64,000 nucleotides of DNA, taken from JASSUD01 sp031963225. GTDB lineage: Bacteria; Pseudomonadota; Gammaproteobacteria; Burkholderiales; Burkholderiaceae. The notes under the pieces are model-generated. The model did not search any database, was not told the DNA's origin, and worked only from the letters and a program-made list of their open reading frames with translations. The stretch is taken from the NCBI GenBank assembly GCA_031963225.1, contig JASSUD010000006.1, positions 8,814 through 72,813 on the forward strand, given 5' to 3'. This document shows positions 1 through 8,484 of the stretch, one piece after another. Position 1 is the stretch's first letter. The number at the start of each line of letters is the position of its first letter. The translations under genes and the position numbers were made by a program.

Positions 1-530
1 GGCAAAGCACAATCCACGCCGCAGGCTGGTAAATAGAGGAAAGAGCGGCTATAGGTGCGAAAAATATGAAAAAACACGAGTGTCAATAAACAAATCATCA
101 GCAAGGTGCGAAAGAGGCCGTAGATTTTTTTTACTGAAAAAATATTTTTAATATTGTTTATAGGATTGAGCGCATCCATTTTCGGGATCAATTTCTTAAG
201 CGCAAATAAAAATCCTGTTTGCAATACACCCGCCAGCACGGTGGTAAAAAATACCACCGTAATCAGTGACCCAACGAAATGCAGCAGCACCTCTATACAC
301 TGCGCAAGCACTCGCCATAGAGCTTTATTAAGTGGCAGCAATACATAATCTATGGTTCGCCCAAAGGTATCTTGCAGCGCGGTTACCAGTTTGGGACCTT
401 GCATCCATAGCCAAAGCGTTATGGTCATGAGCTGGGCGCCCTTTATGATCAACTCGCTCTTAACAACTTGCCCTTCTTCCCGTGCATCCTGTAGCTTTTT
501 CTGGGTCGGCTCTTCGGTCTTCTCAGCCAT
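1..530 (-). CDS. sctU: Type III secretion export-apparatus protein SctU (3' end outside the window)
   Basis: This is the N-terminal 176 residues of an SctU/YscU/FlhB-family inner-membrane protein, the export-gate switch of a type III secretion system. The reading frame begins with an ATG at 528-530, and the start MAEKTEEPTQKKLQDAREEG is the classic conserved N-terminus of the family. Hydrophobic membrane segments follow (around the TLWLWMQG, LITVVFFTTVLAGVL and LLMICLLTLVFF stretches). The cytoplasmic domain with the autocleaving NPTH site would lie beyond position 1 and cannot be judged. The start overlaps the end of sctT by 8 bases, so the two are translationally coupled. It is the last visible gene of the minus-strand operon. 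Confidence 0.93.
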   Translation of the reverse strand, partial: MAEKTEEPTQKKLQDAREEGQVVKSELIIKGAQLMTITLWLWMQGPKLVTALQDTFGRTIDYVLLPLNKALWRVLAQCIEVLLHFVGSLITVVFFTTVLAGVLQTGFLFALKKLIPKMDALNPINNIKNIFSVKKIYGLFRTLLMICLLTLVFFHIFRTYSRSFLYLPACGVDCAL

Positions 531-1320
531 GCAATAAACGCTCCACCAGCGGGCCGATAAATCGGAAGCGATCGGTTAGCATAGCTAAAGCCAGTGGCAA
601 ACCTAGCGCTAGAACTAAACATGCCCCGAGAGATTTAATAGGCATGGCCAGAAAAAATACATCGATTTGCTCACTGGCTCGGTTAATTAAGCCCAGTGTC
701 ACATCGACCATAACCATGACGGCAATAGCTGGCAGTGCAAACCGAACACCTAACTCCAAAACCAAGTGCGATTGCTGCACCAAAAACGCGGCCGTGTCGC
801 TATCAAAAGAGAGCGATTTTCCAATTGGAAGCAGCGAATACGAGTTATATAAGGCTTCTAGCAATAAGTTGAATCCTCCTGTCGCAAAAAACATCGCTGC
901 GAGCAGTTGCATAAACAGCAAGGAAAATAAAGACGCCTCTTCGCCTGATGTAGGATTTAAAACTTCCGCAAGGCCTGCTCCTCGCACCATATCTACCAAA
1001 GCACCCGAAACGTCAATGGCCCAAAAAGGAATAGCCGCTAAAAAGCCTATATAGAGGCCCACTGCCATTTCGCTTATTGCCCATAGCACTAGCAGATTTA
1101 TATCGGTTGTCACGGAGGCCGAGACCGATGCCATAGCGTAAGGAATCGTAGGAATAGCGAGTAATAGCGCTAATGAATTGCGTACTAAAACACCGCCGAG
1201 AAGACGCGCATTCACAATCGGCAGCACAACGACTACCCCGAGCGGACGCATCATGCACAAGGCCAGCATCTGCAGCAGGGGTATCCATGCTGTTAATGGA
1301 GTTTGAAGGGAAGCGTGCAC
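523..1320 (-). CDS. sctT: Type III secretion export-apparatus protein SctT
   Basis: A 265-residue, strongly hydrophobic protein of the SctT/SpaR/FliR family, which together with SctR and SctS builds the export gate in the inner membrane. Length is normal for the family and several membrane segments run through the whole protein. Family hallmarks seen include the early stretch LALCMMRPLGVVVVLPI and a central region around SEMAVGLYIGFLAAIPFWAI. The start is a GTG at 1318-1320 without an obvious ribosome-binding site. About 60 bases separate it from sctS upstream, and it overlaps sctU downstream. Its order after R and S and before U is the canonical one. Confidence 0.95.
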   Translation of the reverse strand: MHASLQTPLTAWIPLLQMLALCMMRPLGVVVVLPIVNARLLGGVLVRNSLALLLAIPTIPYAMASVSASVTTDINLLVLWAISEMAVGLYIGFLAAIPFWAIDVSGALVDMVRGAGLAEVLNPTSGEEASLFSLLFMQLLAAMFFATGGFNLLLEALYNSYSLLPIGKSLSFDSDTAAFLVQQSHLVLELGVRFALPAIAVMVMVDVTLGLINRASEQIDVFFLAMPIKSLGACLVLALGLPLALAMLTDRFRFIGPLVERLLHG

Positions 1321-1382
1321 AGAGAAAGAGGCAAAAAAAGAAAAGAAGTCACTCGAGGAAATACCCGCCCAACCTCACAGTT

Positions 1383-1652
1383 TTAACGCCGCATCATCGC
1401 AATATACTGAAAAGCTGTATTGCTGTAATGCAACATGGCAAGCGAGATCCAATGATACGTTGCCAATATGGCTAACGAGGCCGAGATGAGCTTGAAAATA
1501 AATTGCAGCGATTGATCTTGCAGCTGTGTGAGTGCCTGTAGCAAGCCTATTATCAGACTCACTACGGCCACGGTTAATACAATCGGCAAAGCCAGCATAA
1601 CAACAATCCATAAAAGCTGGGTTGTCATTTGCACCAAAATAGCGTCGCTCAT
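1383..1652 (-). CDS. sctS: Type III secretion export-apparatus protein SctS
   Basis: An 89-residue protein with two long hydrophobic helices, the standard size and topology of SctS/FliQ. Conserved family features are visible, such as the loop IIGLLQALTQLQDQSLQFIFK between the helices, which contains the pairing of Gln and Leu residues typical of the export gate. The ATG at 1650-1652 overlaps the stop of sctR in an ATGA arrangement, so translation of the two is coupled. It is expected to assemble as several copies in the helical SctRST gate in the inner membrane. Confidence 0.95.
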   Translation of the reverse strand: MSDAILVQMTTQLLWIVVMLALPIVLTVAVVSLIIGLLQALTQLQDQSLQFIFKLISASLAILATYHWISLAMLHYSNTAFQYIAMMRR

Positions 1653-2299
1653 AAGTAGGACAACAAAAGTTGAGAGATCAGTTTGTCCCAGCCACCCATG
1701 AGAACAAACAGAAGAATCTTGAAAGGCAATGCAATAGTAAGAGGCGACATCATCATCATGCCCAATGCAAGCAATACAATCGACACAATCAAATCAATGG
1801 CAATAAAAGGCAAAAATAGCAAAAGCCCAATTTTAAATGCCTCAATCAGCTGACTAATAGCAAAAGCGGGCATAAGCACCAGCAAAGAATCGGCCTTAAG
1901 GCGGTTTTTATATTGCTCAGGCCAGGTGCGCTGCCCAATATCTGCAAAAAATCGTATCTGTTTAGGCTGGGTGTTTTTATATAAAAAATCCCGATAGGGG
2001 GATAGCACACTGTCATCCACTTTAGAGATCGATTCAGGCGAATCAAATTTCACCGGATGGGCTTTCAATGCATCGCTCACTGCAAAACCAACGGGCGCCA
2101 TGATATACGCCGTTAACACGAGTGCAATCGTATAGAGCGCTATATTGGGGGGGGCTTGTTGAATACCAATCGCATTACGCAGCAGGGATAGCACTATCGA
2201 CAGCTTTAAAAACGAGGTCCCTAGAACCACCAGAATAGGCAATATCGATAAAACAAATAAGATAAAAATAAGTTGTAGCGGATTTTCGATCAAAGCCAT
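1649..2299 (-). CDS. sctR: Type III secretion export-apparatus protein SctR
   Basis: A 216-residue SctR/FliP-family gate protein. The start MALIENPLQLIFILFVLSIL is hydrophobic. The family signatures LVVLGTSFLKLSIVLSLLRNA near residue 25-45 and the C-terminal pair of membrane helices (FLPFIAIDLIVSIVLLALGMMMM) are clear. The periplasmic part with many charged residues lies between them. It is followed by sctS with a 4-base overlap. The 84-base gap upstream to sctQ contains a copy of the dispersed 34-bp repeat described at 2354-2387, which is unusual inside such a compact operon. Confidence 0.95.
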   Translation of the reverse strand: MALIENPLQLIFILFVLSILPILVVLGTSFLKLSIVLSLLRNAIGIQQAPPNIALYTIALVLTAYIMAPVGFAVSDALKAHPVKFDSPESISKVDDSVLSPYRDFLYKNTQPKQIRFFADIGQRTWPEQYKNRLKADSLLVLMPAFAISQLIEAFKIGLLLFLPFIAIDLIVSIVLLALGMMMMSPLTIALPFKILLFVLMGGWDKLISQLLLSYL

Positions 2300-2353
2300 A
2301 GAAAGACCAATTGGTGAGTACAGTTACGCAGGTATTTAAAAAGACAGTGGTGC

Positions 2354-2387
2354 GCATGTTGGGGTTCGTGCCTCACCACCAACTTAC
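2354..2387 (-). repeat. Dispersed 34-bp hairpin repeat, copy A (GAGGCACGA loop)
   Basis: This copy sits between sctR and sctQ and is read on the minus strand. The consensus starts GTAGGTTGGTGGT, then has a 9-base loop, then ACCCCAACATGC. GTTGG/CCAAC and GGT/ACC pair to give an 8-bp stem with one bulged T. Here the first bases are GTAAGTTGG, and the TAA in them is the stop codon of sctQ. The sequence on the far side (GTTACGCAGGTATT and on) also recurs near 19331, so the mobile unit may be longer than 34 bp. Confidence 0.85.
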
Positions 2388-3496
2388 GATACAAGCCGTG
2401 TAATTTTTGCGCCTAGGGTGTCGCCTATCTGCACCAATTTGCCAGCTGCAATGAGTCTTCCCTGTGCACGAATACCAATTTCAGGAGATGCTTTAAATTG
2501 CGCGTCCAACATATCCCCTACTTGCAACGTGGTAAGTGCAGAAAGAGGGAGTGTCATACGTCCTATTTCAAAGGTGAGCGTTATCGGCAAAGTATCTACC
2601 ACGCGCATCTCTTCAGTCTTGTTTTCGCTTGCAGCAGTATCCAAGGAAGTACCGCCTTCCTGTTCTTCCTCATAATCTTCCATCATGGACTCCACCTCAA
2701 ATTGATTCTTTTCCGAGCGCCTAAGCACTATACCGCGGGTAAACCCATTACTAGATGCAGGAGCGAATGTCAGCCATACCATCCCGTCTTCTAAACTCGC
2801 TTGCCACCAAAACATCAGTACATCACCGATCTCCAAAGCCTGGACCTGCGCTATGTTCAGCTTACTGATACCTGCCATCGCATACCCTTCTATATCTCCA
2901 GCGGCAACAGGTGCCGCAGCGTCTAAGGTAAGCGCTAAGCTATGGAGCCAGTCTGTTGAAAAACCATCTAAATAGAGGGTGAGGCAACGAGGGTGCTCCT
3001 CATCTTGAGAGATCAACGATAAGGTGAGCGGAGTCGATGTATCCAAAGGCATCGGTTCTTTTAATACTTCCTGTGTGCTCACATTAGGCGTGGCTAGACC
3101 ATGGTGTGCACACCAATCAAGCCAAGGCGCAAGCGTCCAGTTAAGAGCAGCTTCTTGTATATCGCTTGTTAATGACTGTGCATCGGGTACCGGCAAAATA
3201 GGCGTCAACCATTCTAACCAGGCTGCTTGCGCTACCCAAGCAAAGACAGGCTGGCCTTCAAGGGTTAGGGCAATACGATGCAAAACAGGAGGGCGTTCAA
3301 AATCAGGGGCAGCAGAAAGCTTGAGTACCACCTCATTCGATTCGCCAAAACGACCATACCCTACCACTTGGTGTAGCCAAGCTGATGCTTGGGAACAGGA
3401 GGGTTGTAACATGGCAAAGGCCGAAGAAAGCTTGGAAGAAGTCGGCACGCTAGAGGCTTCAGAAGAAAGGTTAAAGGAATGGCCAGAAACAGACAT
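2384..3496 (-). CDS. sctQ: Type III secretion cytoplasmic-ring (sorting platform) protein SctQ
   Basis: A 370-residue SctQ/YscQ/HrcQ protein, which forms the pods of the cytoplasmic sorting platform with SctK, SctL and SctN. The C-terminal 70 residues form a SpoA (FliN-like) domain, seen as a beta-rich stretch beginning LPITLTFEIGRMTLPLSAL, with VGDMLDAQ and GRLIAAGKLVQIGDTLGAKI downstream. The N-terminal part is poorly conserved, as usual for the family. An internal start producing a separate C-terminal SpoA product, known in relatives, is possible but was not established here. The stop codon TAA lies within the dispersed repeat copy A, so the last residues may have been set by the repeat's insertion. 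Confidence 0.9.
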   Translation of the reverse strand: MSVSGHSFNLSSEASSVPTSSKLSSAFAMLQPSCSQASAWLHQVVGYGRFGESNEVVLKLSAAPDFERPPVLHRIALTLEGQPVFAWVAQAAWLEWLTPILPVPDAQSLTSDIQEAALNWTLAPWLDWCAHHGLATPNVSTQEVLKEPMPLDTSTPLTLSLISQDEEHPRCLTLYLDGFSTDWLHSLALTLDAAAPVAAGDIEGYAMAGISKLNIAQVQALEIGDVLMFWWQASLEDGMVWLTFAPASSNGFTRGIVLRRSEKNQFEVESMMEDYEEEQEGGTSLDTAASENKTEEMRVVDTLPITLTFEIGRMTLPLSALTTLQVGDMLDAQFKASPEIGIRAQGRLIAAGKLVQIGDTLGAKITRLVS

Positions 3497-3498
3497 AG

Positions 3499-4095
3499 TT
3501 AGGAAACGGGCTTAATATCAATATTTAATGCGCAACCTGAAAATTTAGCGCCCTGCAATTTTTTGCTAGCGCCGATAAAAGCGGCATGCTGCTCTACATT
3601 TTTAGACCAAATTTGCATATGGATCTGATTACCTAGCCGCTTTTTTTCTTCCTGGCTGGCCGCCATCGTAACCATAATTTCAACACCTGCAAATTGCTCG
3701 TTCTGCACGCGTACATGCAAGCTACCATCGACATGTTCGCTACGCGAAACAACGGCTCCTGCATAAGTGACATCGGCCATTGCTTGCAATGCTGCTTCTA
3801 TCGGGTTAGATCCCGTTCCGGATATACCCGATACATTATCGCCAATAGAAGGCGTATTAAACATACCCAACGGAATAGCGGTCCCAGAGAGGCCTGTCGT
3901 AGGTGTCTCGCTTTCTTTTTTGTCAGCGTGTTTTTGACGGGTTTGGTTATCGCGCGTGCCTCTCTCTCTATTAAACACTTCTTTGAATTTATCCACTAGG
4001 CCAGCGCTAGGCGGCTGCTGAGGGGAAGTGCCCACTGGTTGAGTGGGGGCGACTTTTTTAATATCAACATTATTGTTATTAACTGCTGATGACAT
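3499..4095 (-). CDS. sctP: Probable type III secretion needle-length regulator SctP (YscP/HpaP-like)
   Basis: A 198-residue protein between sctO and sctQ, the position of yscP in Ysc-type operons. The N-terminal half is polar and low in complexity (Asn, Pro, Gln, Thr). The C-terminal half, starting near residue 120, has the alternating pattern of the SctP/HpaP/FliK C-terminal domain (for example DGSLHVRVQNEQFAGVEIMV). Family members act as rulers and switch export from needle subunits to later substrates. The protein is short compared with YscP of Yersinia, which would fit a short needle. Assignment rests mainly on position and the C-terminal domain pattern. It overlaps sctO by 17 bases. Confidence 0.7.
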   Translation of the reverse strand: MSSAVNNNNVDIKKVAPTQPVGTSPQQPPSAGLVDKFKEVFNRERGTRDNQTRQKHADKKESETPTTGLSGTAIPLGMFNTPSIGDNVSGISGTGSNPIEAALQAMADVTYAGAVVSRSEHVDGSLHVRVQNEQFAGVEIMVTMAASQEEKKRLGNQIHMQIWSKNVEQHAAFIGASKKLQGAKFSGCALNIDIKPVS

Positions 4096-4471
4096 GCGAA
4101 TCTCCCATTTCGTCTTGTAAGAGCCGCAGCTTTTCTTGCTTGATCAAGCATTGCCGCAACTCGATATTCCATTCATGGATACGCTGTTTTAGGCCGAGAA
4201 TGTGTGTACGCACCCGCATACGCTCTTTTTTAAGGCGGATATCTTCAGAGGCATATCCACTCAATTCTCGACGAAAATCATTCAGCTCTTCTTCACGTCG
4301 CACACTTTCCTCTTGGCTACGTGCTTGCCAAGTGCGTACCACTTCAACGCGTTGGGCCTCAAGTTGTGCAACTTGCTCTACTAAATGACGAATCTCTTCT
4401 TGCGTTTGGGAAATGTCACGGCGTAGACGCGTTTCCCGATGTTTTTTTATCGTGATTAAGCGATCCCACAC
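4079..4471 (-). CDS. sctO: Type III secretion ATPase stalk protein SctO (YscO-like)
   Basis: A 130-residue protein that is almost wholly charged and helical, with heptad-like runs of Glu, Arg, Gln and Leu (for example EEIRHLVEQVAQLEAQRVEV), as expected for the coiled-coil stalk SctO/YscO/FliJ. The stalk sits inside the SctN hexamer and links it to SctV. It lies directly after sctN (3 bases between the genes) and overlaps sctP, the standard N-O-P order. Sequence conservation in this family is very low, so identity rests on size, coiled coil and gene order. Confidence 0.8.
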   Translation of the reverse strand: MWDRLITIKKHRETRLRRDISQTQEEIRHLVEQVAQLEAQRVEVVRTWQARSQEESVRREEELNDFRRELSGYASEDIRLKKERMRVRTHILGLKQRIHEWNIELRQCLIKQEKLRLLQDEMGDSHVISS

Positions 4472-4474
4472 TCT

Positions 4475-5938
4475 TTACCCTTCTCCCTCTACAACCTCTC
4501 GCAGAGCGGATTGCGTCTGCCTTAAAGACATGGGCTCCGCCGCACTTTGACATAAAAAGCGCATGATTTGTGCACGCTTATCCAGTGCTTCATCCGCCTC
4601 ATCATCATGACCACGCTGATACTCTCCCACGCGCACCAACAAATCAATATCGTCATATCGTGCCATCAATCGCCGCATCTTACCCGCATATTGCTTATGC
4701 TCCTCGGGTGCGACATGCGGCATTACACGACTTACACTGCGCAAAATATCGATTGCAGGGTAGTGATTACGTTCAGCGAGTGCTCTGGATAAAACAATGT
4801 GGCCGTCCAAAATAGAGCGTACCTCATCAGCGACGGGTTCATTCATATTGTCGCTCTCGACCAGTACGGTATAGATCCCGGTAATGACGCCGCAAGAAGC
4901 AGGGCCTGCGCGTTCTAGTAAACGGGGCAAAGAAGCAAAAACGCTTGGCGGGTACCCGTTAGCGGCCATGGGCTCTCCCGCAGCTATTCCCAGTTGGCGC
5001 GCAGCACGCGCATACCGTGTTACCGAATCCACTAAAAGCAATACACTCTTACCTTGGTCTCGAAAATATTCAGCAATCGTTGTAGCAACATAGGCTGCTT
5101 TATATCGTTCCAGCGCCGGACGGTCTGAAGTGGCAACGACGATCACGGTGCGGCTACGCATTTTCTCATCAAATACCCTGTCGATGAATTCACGTACCTC
5201 ACGGCCTCGTTCGCCCACTAAAGCCAATACGACTACATCCGCCAAATTACCCTGCATCATCATGCCCAGCAGGGTACTTTTACCTACCCCTGCTGCTGCA
5301 AAAATACCTACACGCTGTCCTTTTCCGCAGGTTAGAAGGCCATCGATGGCTCTAATGCCTAAAGGCAAAGGCTCGCTGACCAATGGACGGCTTAATGCAG
5401 GAGGTGGAGACACGCTAATTGCGCGCAATTCTGTTGCGCCAGTCGTTGTATGTGGCTGGTTTGTGGCTTCGCTATCGGCATCTGCATTTGAAGCTGTTTT
5501 TAAATCAGATTCTCCTGCAGCACGGACTATCCGGCCAAATCCATCGAGCACTGCTCCGATCAGATGATCGCCCAATTCAATTTCGAGCCGCCGCCCAATA
5601 CGTTCGACTTCTGCACCACTGGCAATACCTAGGGGTTCCTCAAAAGGAGACAGAATAGCCGTGTCACGGTCTATACCAATCACTTCTGATTGAATAACTT
5701 TTTCTGTATGGTTCAAGCGCACATTGCATAGCTCTCCCAACTGTACGCCAGGTAAGCATGCTTTTAAAACCGTGGGACCTACACTTTCTACACGGCCAAT
5801 AGTGCGCACGCTATGCGCTGTAGAGGCATGTGTAGAGAGATGATAAGACATGCCTTTGAGGCGTTTATCGAGTTTTTGCGCAACTTGATCAAAATCTGCT
5901 TTACGCATAGGAAGATCCATCATCGAACCATTCGACAT
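4475..5938 (-). CDS. sctN: Type III secretion system ATPase SctN
   Basis: A 487-residue ATPase of the FliI/YscN family that unfolds substrates and releases chaperones at the export gate. Visible motifs are the P-loop GIFAAAGVGKST (about residues 210-222), the Walker B strand SVLLLVDSVTRYA, and the family stretch EPLPLGIRAIDGLLTCGKGQ. The protein is about 40 residues longer than usual. Part of the excess is a polar, Asp/Thr/Ala-rich insertion at about residues 143-178, in the linker between the N-terminal barrel and the catalytic domain. The annotated ATG overlaps the end of sctV by 38 bases. In-frame ATGs at 5923, 5920 and 5908 are alternative starts, and the last would leave only an 8-base overlap. 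Confidence 0.95.
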   Translation of the reverse strand: MSNGSMMDLPMRKADFDQVAQKLDKRLKGMSYHLSTHASTAHSVRTIGRVESVGPTVLKACLPGVQLGELCNVRLNHTEKVIQSEVIGIDRDTAILSPFEEPLGIASGAEVERIGRRLEIELGDHLIGAVLDGFGRIVRAAGESDLKTASNADADSEATNQPHTTTGATELRAISVSPPPALSRPLVSEPLPLGIRAIDGLLTCGKGQRVGIFAAAGVGKSTLLGMMMQGNLADVVVLALVGERGREVREFIDRVFDEKMRSRTVIVVATSDRPALERYKAAYVATTIAEYFRDQGKSVLLLVDSVTRYARAARQLGIAAGEPMAANGYPPSVFASLPRLLERAGPASCGVITGIYTVLVESDNMNEPVADEVRSILDGHIVLSRALAERNHYPAIDILRSVSRVMPHVAPEEHKQYAGKMRRLMARYDDIDLLVRVGEYQRGHDDEADEALDKRAQIMRFLCQSAAEPMSLRQTQSALREVVEGEG

Positions 5939-8072
5939 TACCTAAGATTCTAACTTCGACATCTTCCATCATTTCTTGTGTAGACAGCACAGACAATTTG
6001 TAAAAATCCCGCTCAATCATTTTACGTACATACCGTCGCACATCCATCGAGGTCAATAAAACGGGATTCGTTCCAATATCCACACTCTGTAGACGTGAGC
6101 GGATTAAATTCAGAATTCTCGCGGTTTTGTCTGCTTCTAGCGCAGAATACGTGCCGACGGAAGTTTCGCGAATAGACTCTCGTATCATGCCTTCAATACG
6201 CTCACCGATCAAAATAGCATCGATATGACGTTCGCTTCCACTAAAACGATGGCAAATTTGCCGGCGCAAGGAGATGCGAATGTATTCGGTTAATAACACC
6301 ACTTCTTTTTCTTTAGAAGACCAGTCGATCAATGCCTCAAATACAAGACGCAGATCACGAATCGATACCTTCTCCATAACCAAGCGCTGCAGTATCTCAG
6401 ATATTTTAGGTACGGCTACCGAACGCAGCAATTCACGGGCCAACTCAGGGTAAGCGCCCTCCGCTGCATCCAGTAAAACACGGGCTTCTTGAACGCCAAT
6501 AAAGTCTTCTGCATAACGCTCTACTACCGCGTCTAGCAGCTCTATGACGCGTGCTTCTTCCGTATATACAGGAACGCCCAATCGCTCGAGATAAGCTTGT
6601 TGTTCTGGTGTAAGCCACGACAATTGCAAGCCCCATTGCAGTCGAGTTTCTTGCATATCATCCCAATCGATATCTTGCGCTCCTGCTAGCGAGACATCAC
6701 GATTTTGGGTGTCTGCAAAGAATTCATCTTCTAGATCAGGATCTGGAGACGGTAGGACGTGCATATCATCATGAACCGATGCAATTGCATTTCTAATAGT
6801 TTGCATTGAGCGCCATGCAAACCCGCGGCCTTCTGATAAAAACAAGGAAACTACGGGCACTACATACAAATCAATTTCTACTTTATTAGGAGGCAGTTCC
6901 AGGGAGTCAATAATACGTGGTACAGAAATCTGCAGACCCAGCTCTTCAAATTTTTTGTTGCAAAATTCAATCAGCGCTGCATTGAGTATTGCCCTATCTA
7001 CGGTATTAGGTCCAATGCGCACGGTTAGAGGGCAGGGCAAGGAAGAGACTAATGCTTGTTTTGTTGTACGGACTTTGCCGCTGTCAACTTCTACTTTTGA
7101 GCGTTTACGTCTCAATACATAGAACCCTGCAATAAAAGCACACAAAGCCAACCCACCAAAAATTAACATGGGAAAGCCAGGAATGAGGGCGAAAATGGTC
7201 AATACCAAACCACTTATCAGCAGCACCCAAGGTTGCCGGCTGATTTCCTCGACCATCTGTTCAGCCAGATTTTGTGTTGCTTCGCCAGGAATACGTGTCA
7301 CGATCAAACCAGCGGTGATCGAGATCAAAAGGGCTGGAATTTGGGCAATGAGTCCATCTCCAACAGACAGCACGGCATAGGTGGTCAATGCCTCGCCCAC
7401 GCCCATATTGCGCTGCAGCATACCGATCGCAATTCCGCCTACAATATTGACCAACACAACGATCATGCTAGCAATGGCATCGCCCTTGACGAATTTCATT
7501 GCGCCATCCATGGCTCCATACAAACGGCTCTCTTTTTGCAAGAGCTCGCGCATGATTTTCGCTTCTTCCACCGTTATGGCATTGGCACGCATATCTCCAT
7601 CGATACTCATCTGCTTACCAGGCATACCATCTAAGGTAAAACGAGCTGTCACTTCGGCAACCCGCTCAGCACCCTTTGTAATCACGATGAACTGCACGAT
7701 AGTGATGATCGTAAAGATAATAATCCCCACCGCTACATTGCCGCCCACCACGAAATTCCCGAAGGTGTACACAATTTCACCAGCATCAGCTTGCAGCAAA
7801 ATCAAACGACTCGTAGTGATGGTTAATGCTAAACGATAGAGCGTAGTAATCAGTAGCAGAGAAGGAAATACGAGAAAGTCCAGTGGATTTCGTACATAAA
7901 TCGCAATGGTCAAAATCATGATTGAGAGCATGATATTGAGGGCGATCAACATGTCGACCAGGACCGTTGGCAATGGCAGGATCATCATGAATACAGCTGC
8001 CATCATAATGGCAACCAACACAATATCCTGGCGCTGCGACGCCGCTATCAAAAAGGCGTTCAATCTTTTCAT
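5901..8072 (-). CDS. sctV: Type III secretion major export-gate protein SctV
   Basis: A 723-residue SctV/LcrD/FlhA protein. The N-terminal half (about residues 1-330) carries the membrane helices. It includes the FHIPEP-family signature region near residues 130-165 (RVAEVTARFTLDGMPGKQMS, DGDMRANAI). The C-terminal half is the soluble domain that forms the nonameric ring and receives substrate-chaperone complexes. Length is at the long side of normal because of an acidic stretch around residues 430-460 (SPDPDLEDEFFADTQNRD). A ribosome-binding site (AAAGAGA) lies 6-8 bases before the ATG. It is followed by sctN with an overlap and preceded by a small chaperone-like gene. Confidence 0.97.
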   Translation of the reverse strand: MKRLNAFLIAASQRQDIVLVAIMMAAVFMMILPLPTVLVDMLIALNIMLSIMILTIAIYVRNPLDFLVFPSLLLITTLYRLALTITTSRLILLQADAGEIVYTFGNFVVGGNVAVGIIIFTIITIVQFIVITKGAERVAEVTARFTLDGMPGKQMSIDGDMRANAITVEEAKIMRELLQKESRLYGAMDGAMKFVKGDAIASMIVVLVNIVGGIAIGMLQRNMGVGEALTTYAVLSVGDGLIAQIPALLISITAGLIVTRIPGEATQNLAEQMVEEISRQPWVLLISGLVLTIFALIPGFPMLIFGGLALCAFIAGFYVLRRKRSKVEVDSGKVRTTKQALVSSLPCPLTVRIGPNTVDRAILNAALIEFCNKKFEELGLQISVPRIIDSLELPPNKVEIDLYVVPVVSLFLSEGRGFAWRSMQTIRNAIASVHDDMHVLPSPDPDLEDEFFADTQNRDVSLAGAQDIDWDDMQETRLQWGLQLSWLTPEQQAYLERLGVPVYTEEARVIELLDAVVERYAEDFIGVQEARVLLDAAEGAYPELARELLRSVAVPKISEILQRLVMEKVSIRDLRLVFEALIDWSSKEKEVVLLTEYIRISLRRQICHRFSGSERHIDAILIGERIEGMIRESIRETSVGTYSALEADKTARILNLIRSRLQSVDIGTNPVLLTSMDVRRYVRKMIERDFYKLSVLSTQEMMEDVEVRILGNVEWFDDGSSYA

Positions 8073-8121
8073 GCGTTCTCTTTCAAATTTTTGGTTCTGA
8101 CAGTGGTGTGGGATTGAATCT

Positions 8122-8484
8122 TTAGAGCGTAGTTAAATCAAACATACGACTTAACGCATGATGCAATTTCATCAACCGCTCTGCAGTAGTTAGCTCTTTT
8201 GGAACAGCAAGGGCTCCCATAACGCAATCTTGATTTTTATATACTCGAACAGGCAAGCCCATAAACCGTTGAGGCGCTGCGCGCTTATATAAAATTTGAA
8301 GCACTCTTTCCCCATCGCCCGGCGGCAAAGTCACCATGATGGAAAGTAAAAAATGCCTCTCATGCAGCTCCAACACAAACCGACTCGTTTCATCATGCCA
8401 CTCAGCTGCTACTTCGGTTCGCCATACGGGCATGTTAAGCAGACGAAGAAACTCATCAAAATGATGCCAAGCCGTCGAATTCAT
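8122..8484 (-). CDS. CesT/SycN-like type III secretion chaperone (putative)
   Basis: A 120-residue protein between sctW and sctV. The pattern of an initial helix (FDEFLRLLNMP), several beta strands (RFVLELHERHFLLSIMVTL) and a closing helix (TTAERLMKLHHALSRMFDL) is that of class I secretion chaperones. In Yersinia the corresponding place holds tyeA, sycN, yscX and yscY. By position the likely partner is SctW, the gatekeeper encoded immediately upstream, whose stop overlaps this start in an ATGA. I did not recognise a specific family member, so the role is inferred from fold pattern and context. Confidence 0.6.
   Translation of the reverse strand: MNSTAWHHFDEFLRLLNMPVWRTEVAAEWHDETSRFVLELHERHFLLSIMVTLPPGDGERVLQILYKRAAPQRFMGLPVRVYKNQDCVMGALAVPKELTTAERLMKLHHALSRMFDLTTL

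Noticed and set aside
482..1054. 190-codon plus-strand frame at the left edge
   Set aside because: It is antisense to sctT and sctU, which are unmistakable; other plus-strand frames over 1-12.7 kb are rejected for the same reason.
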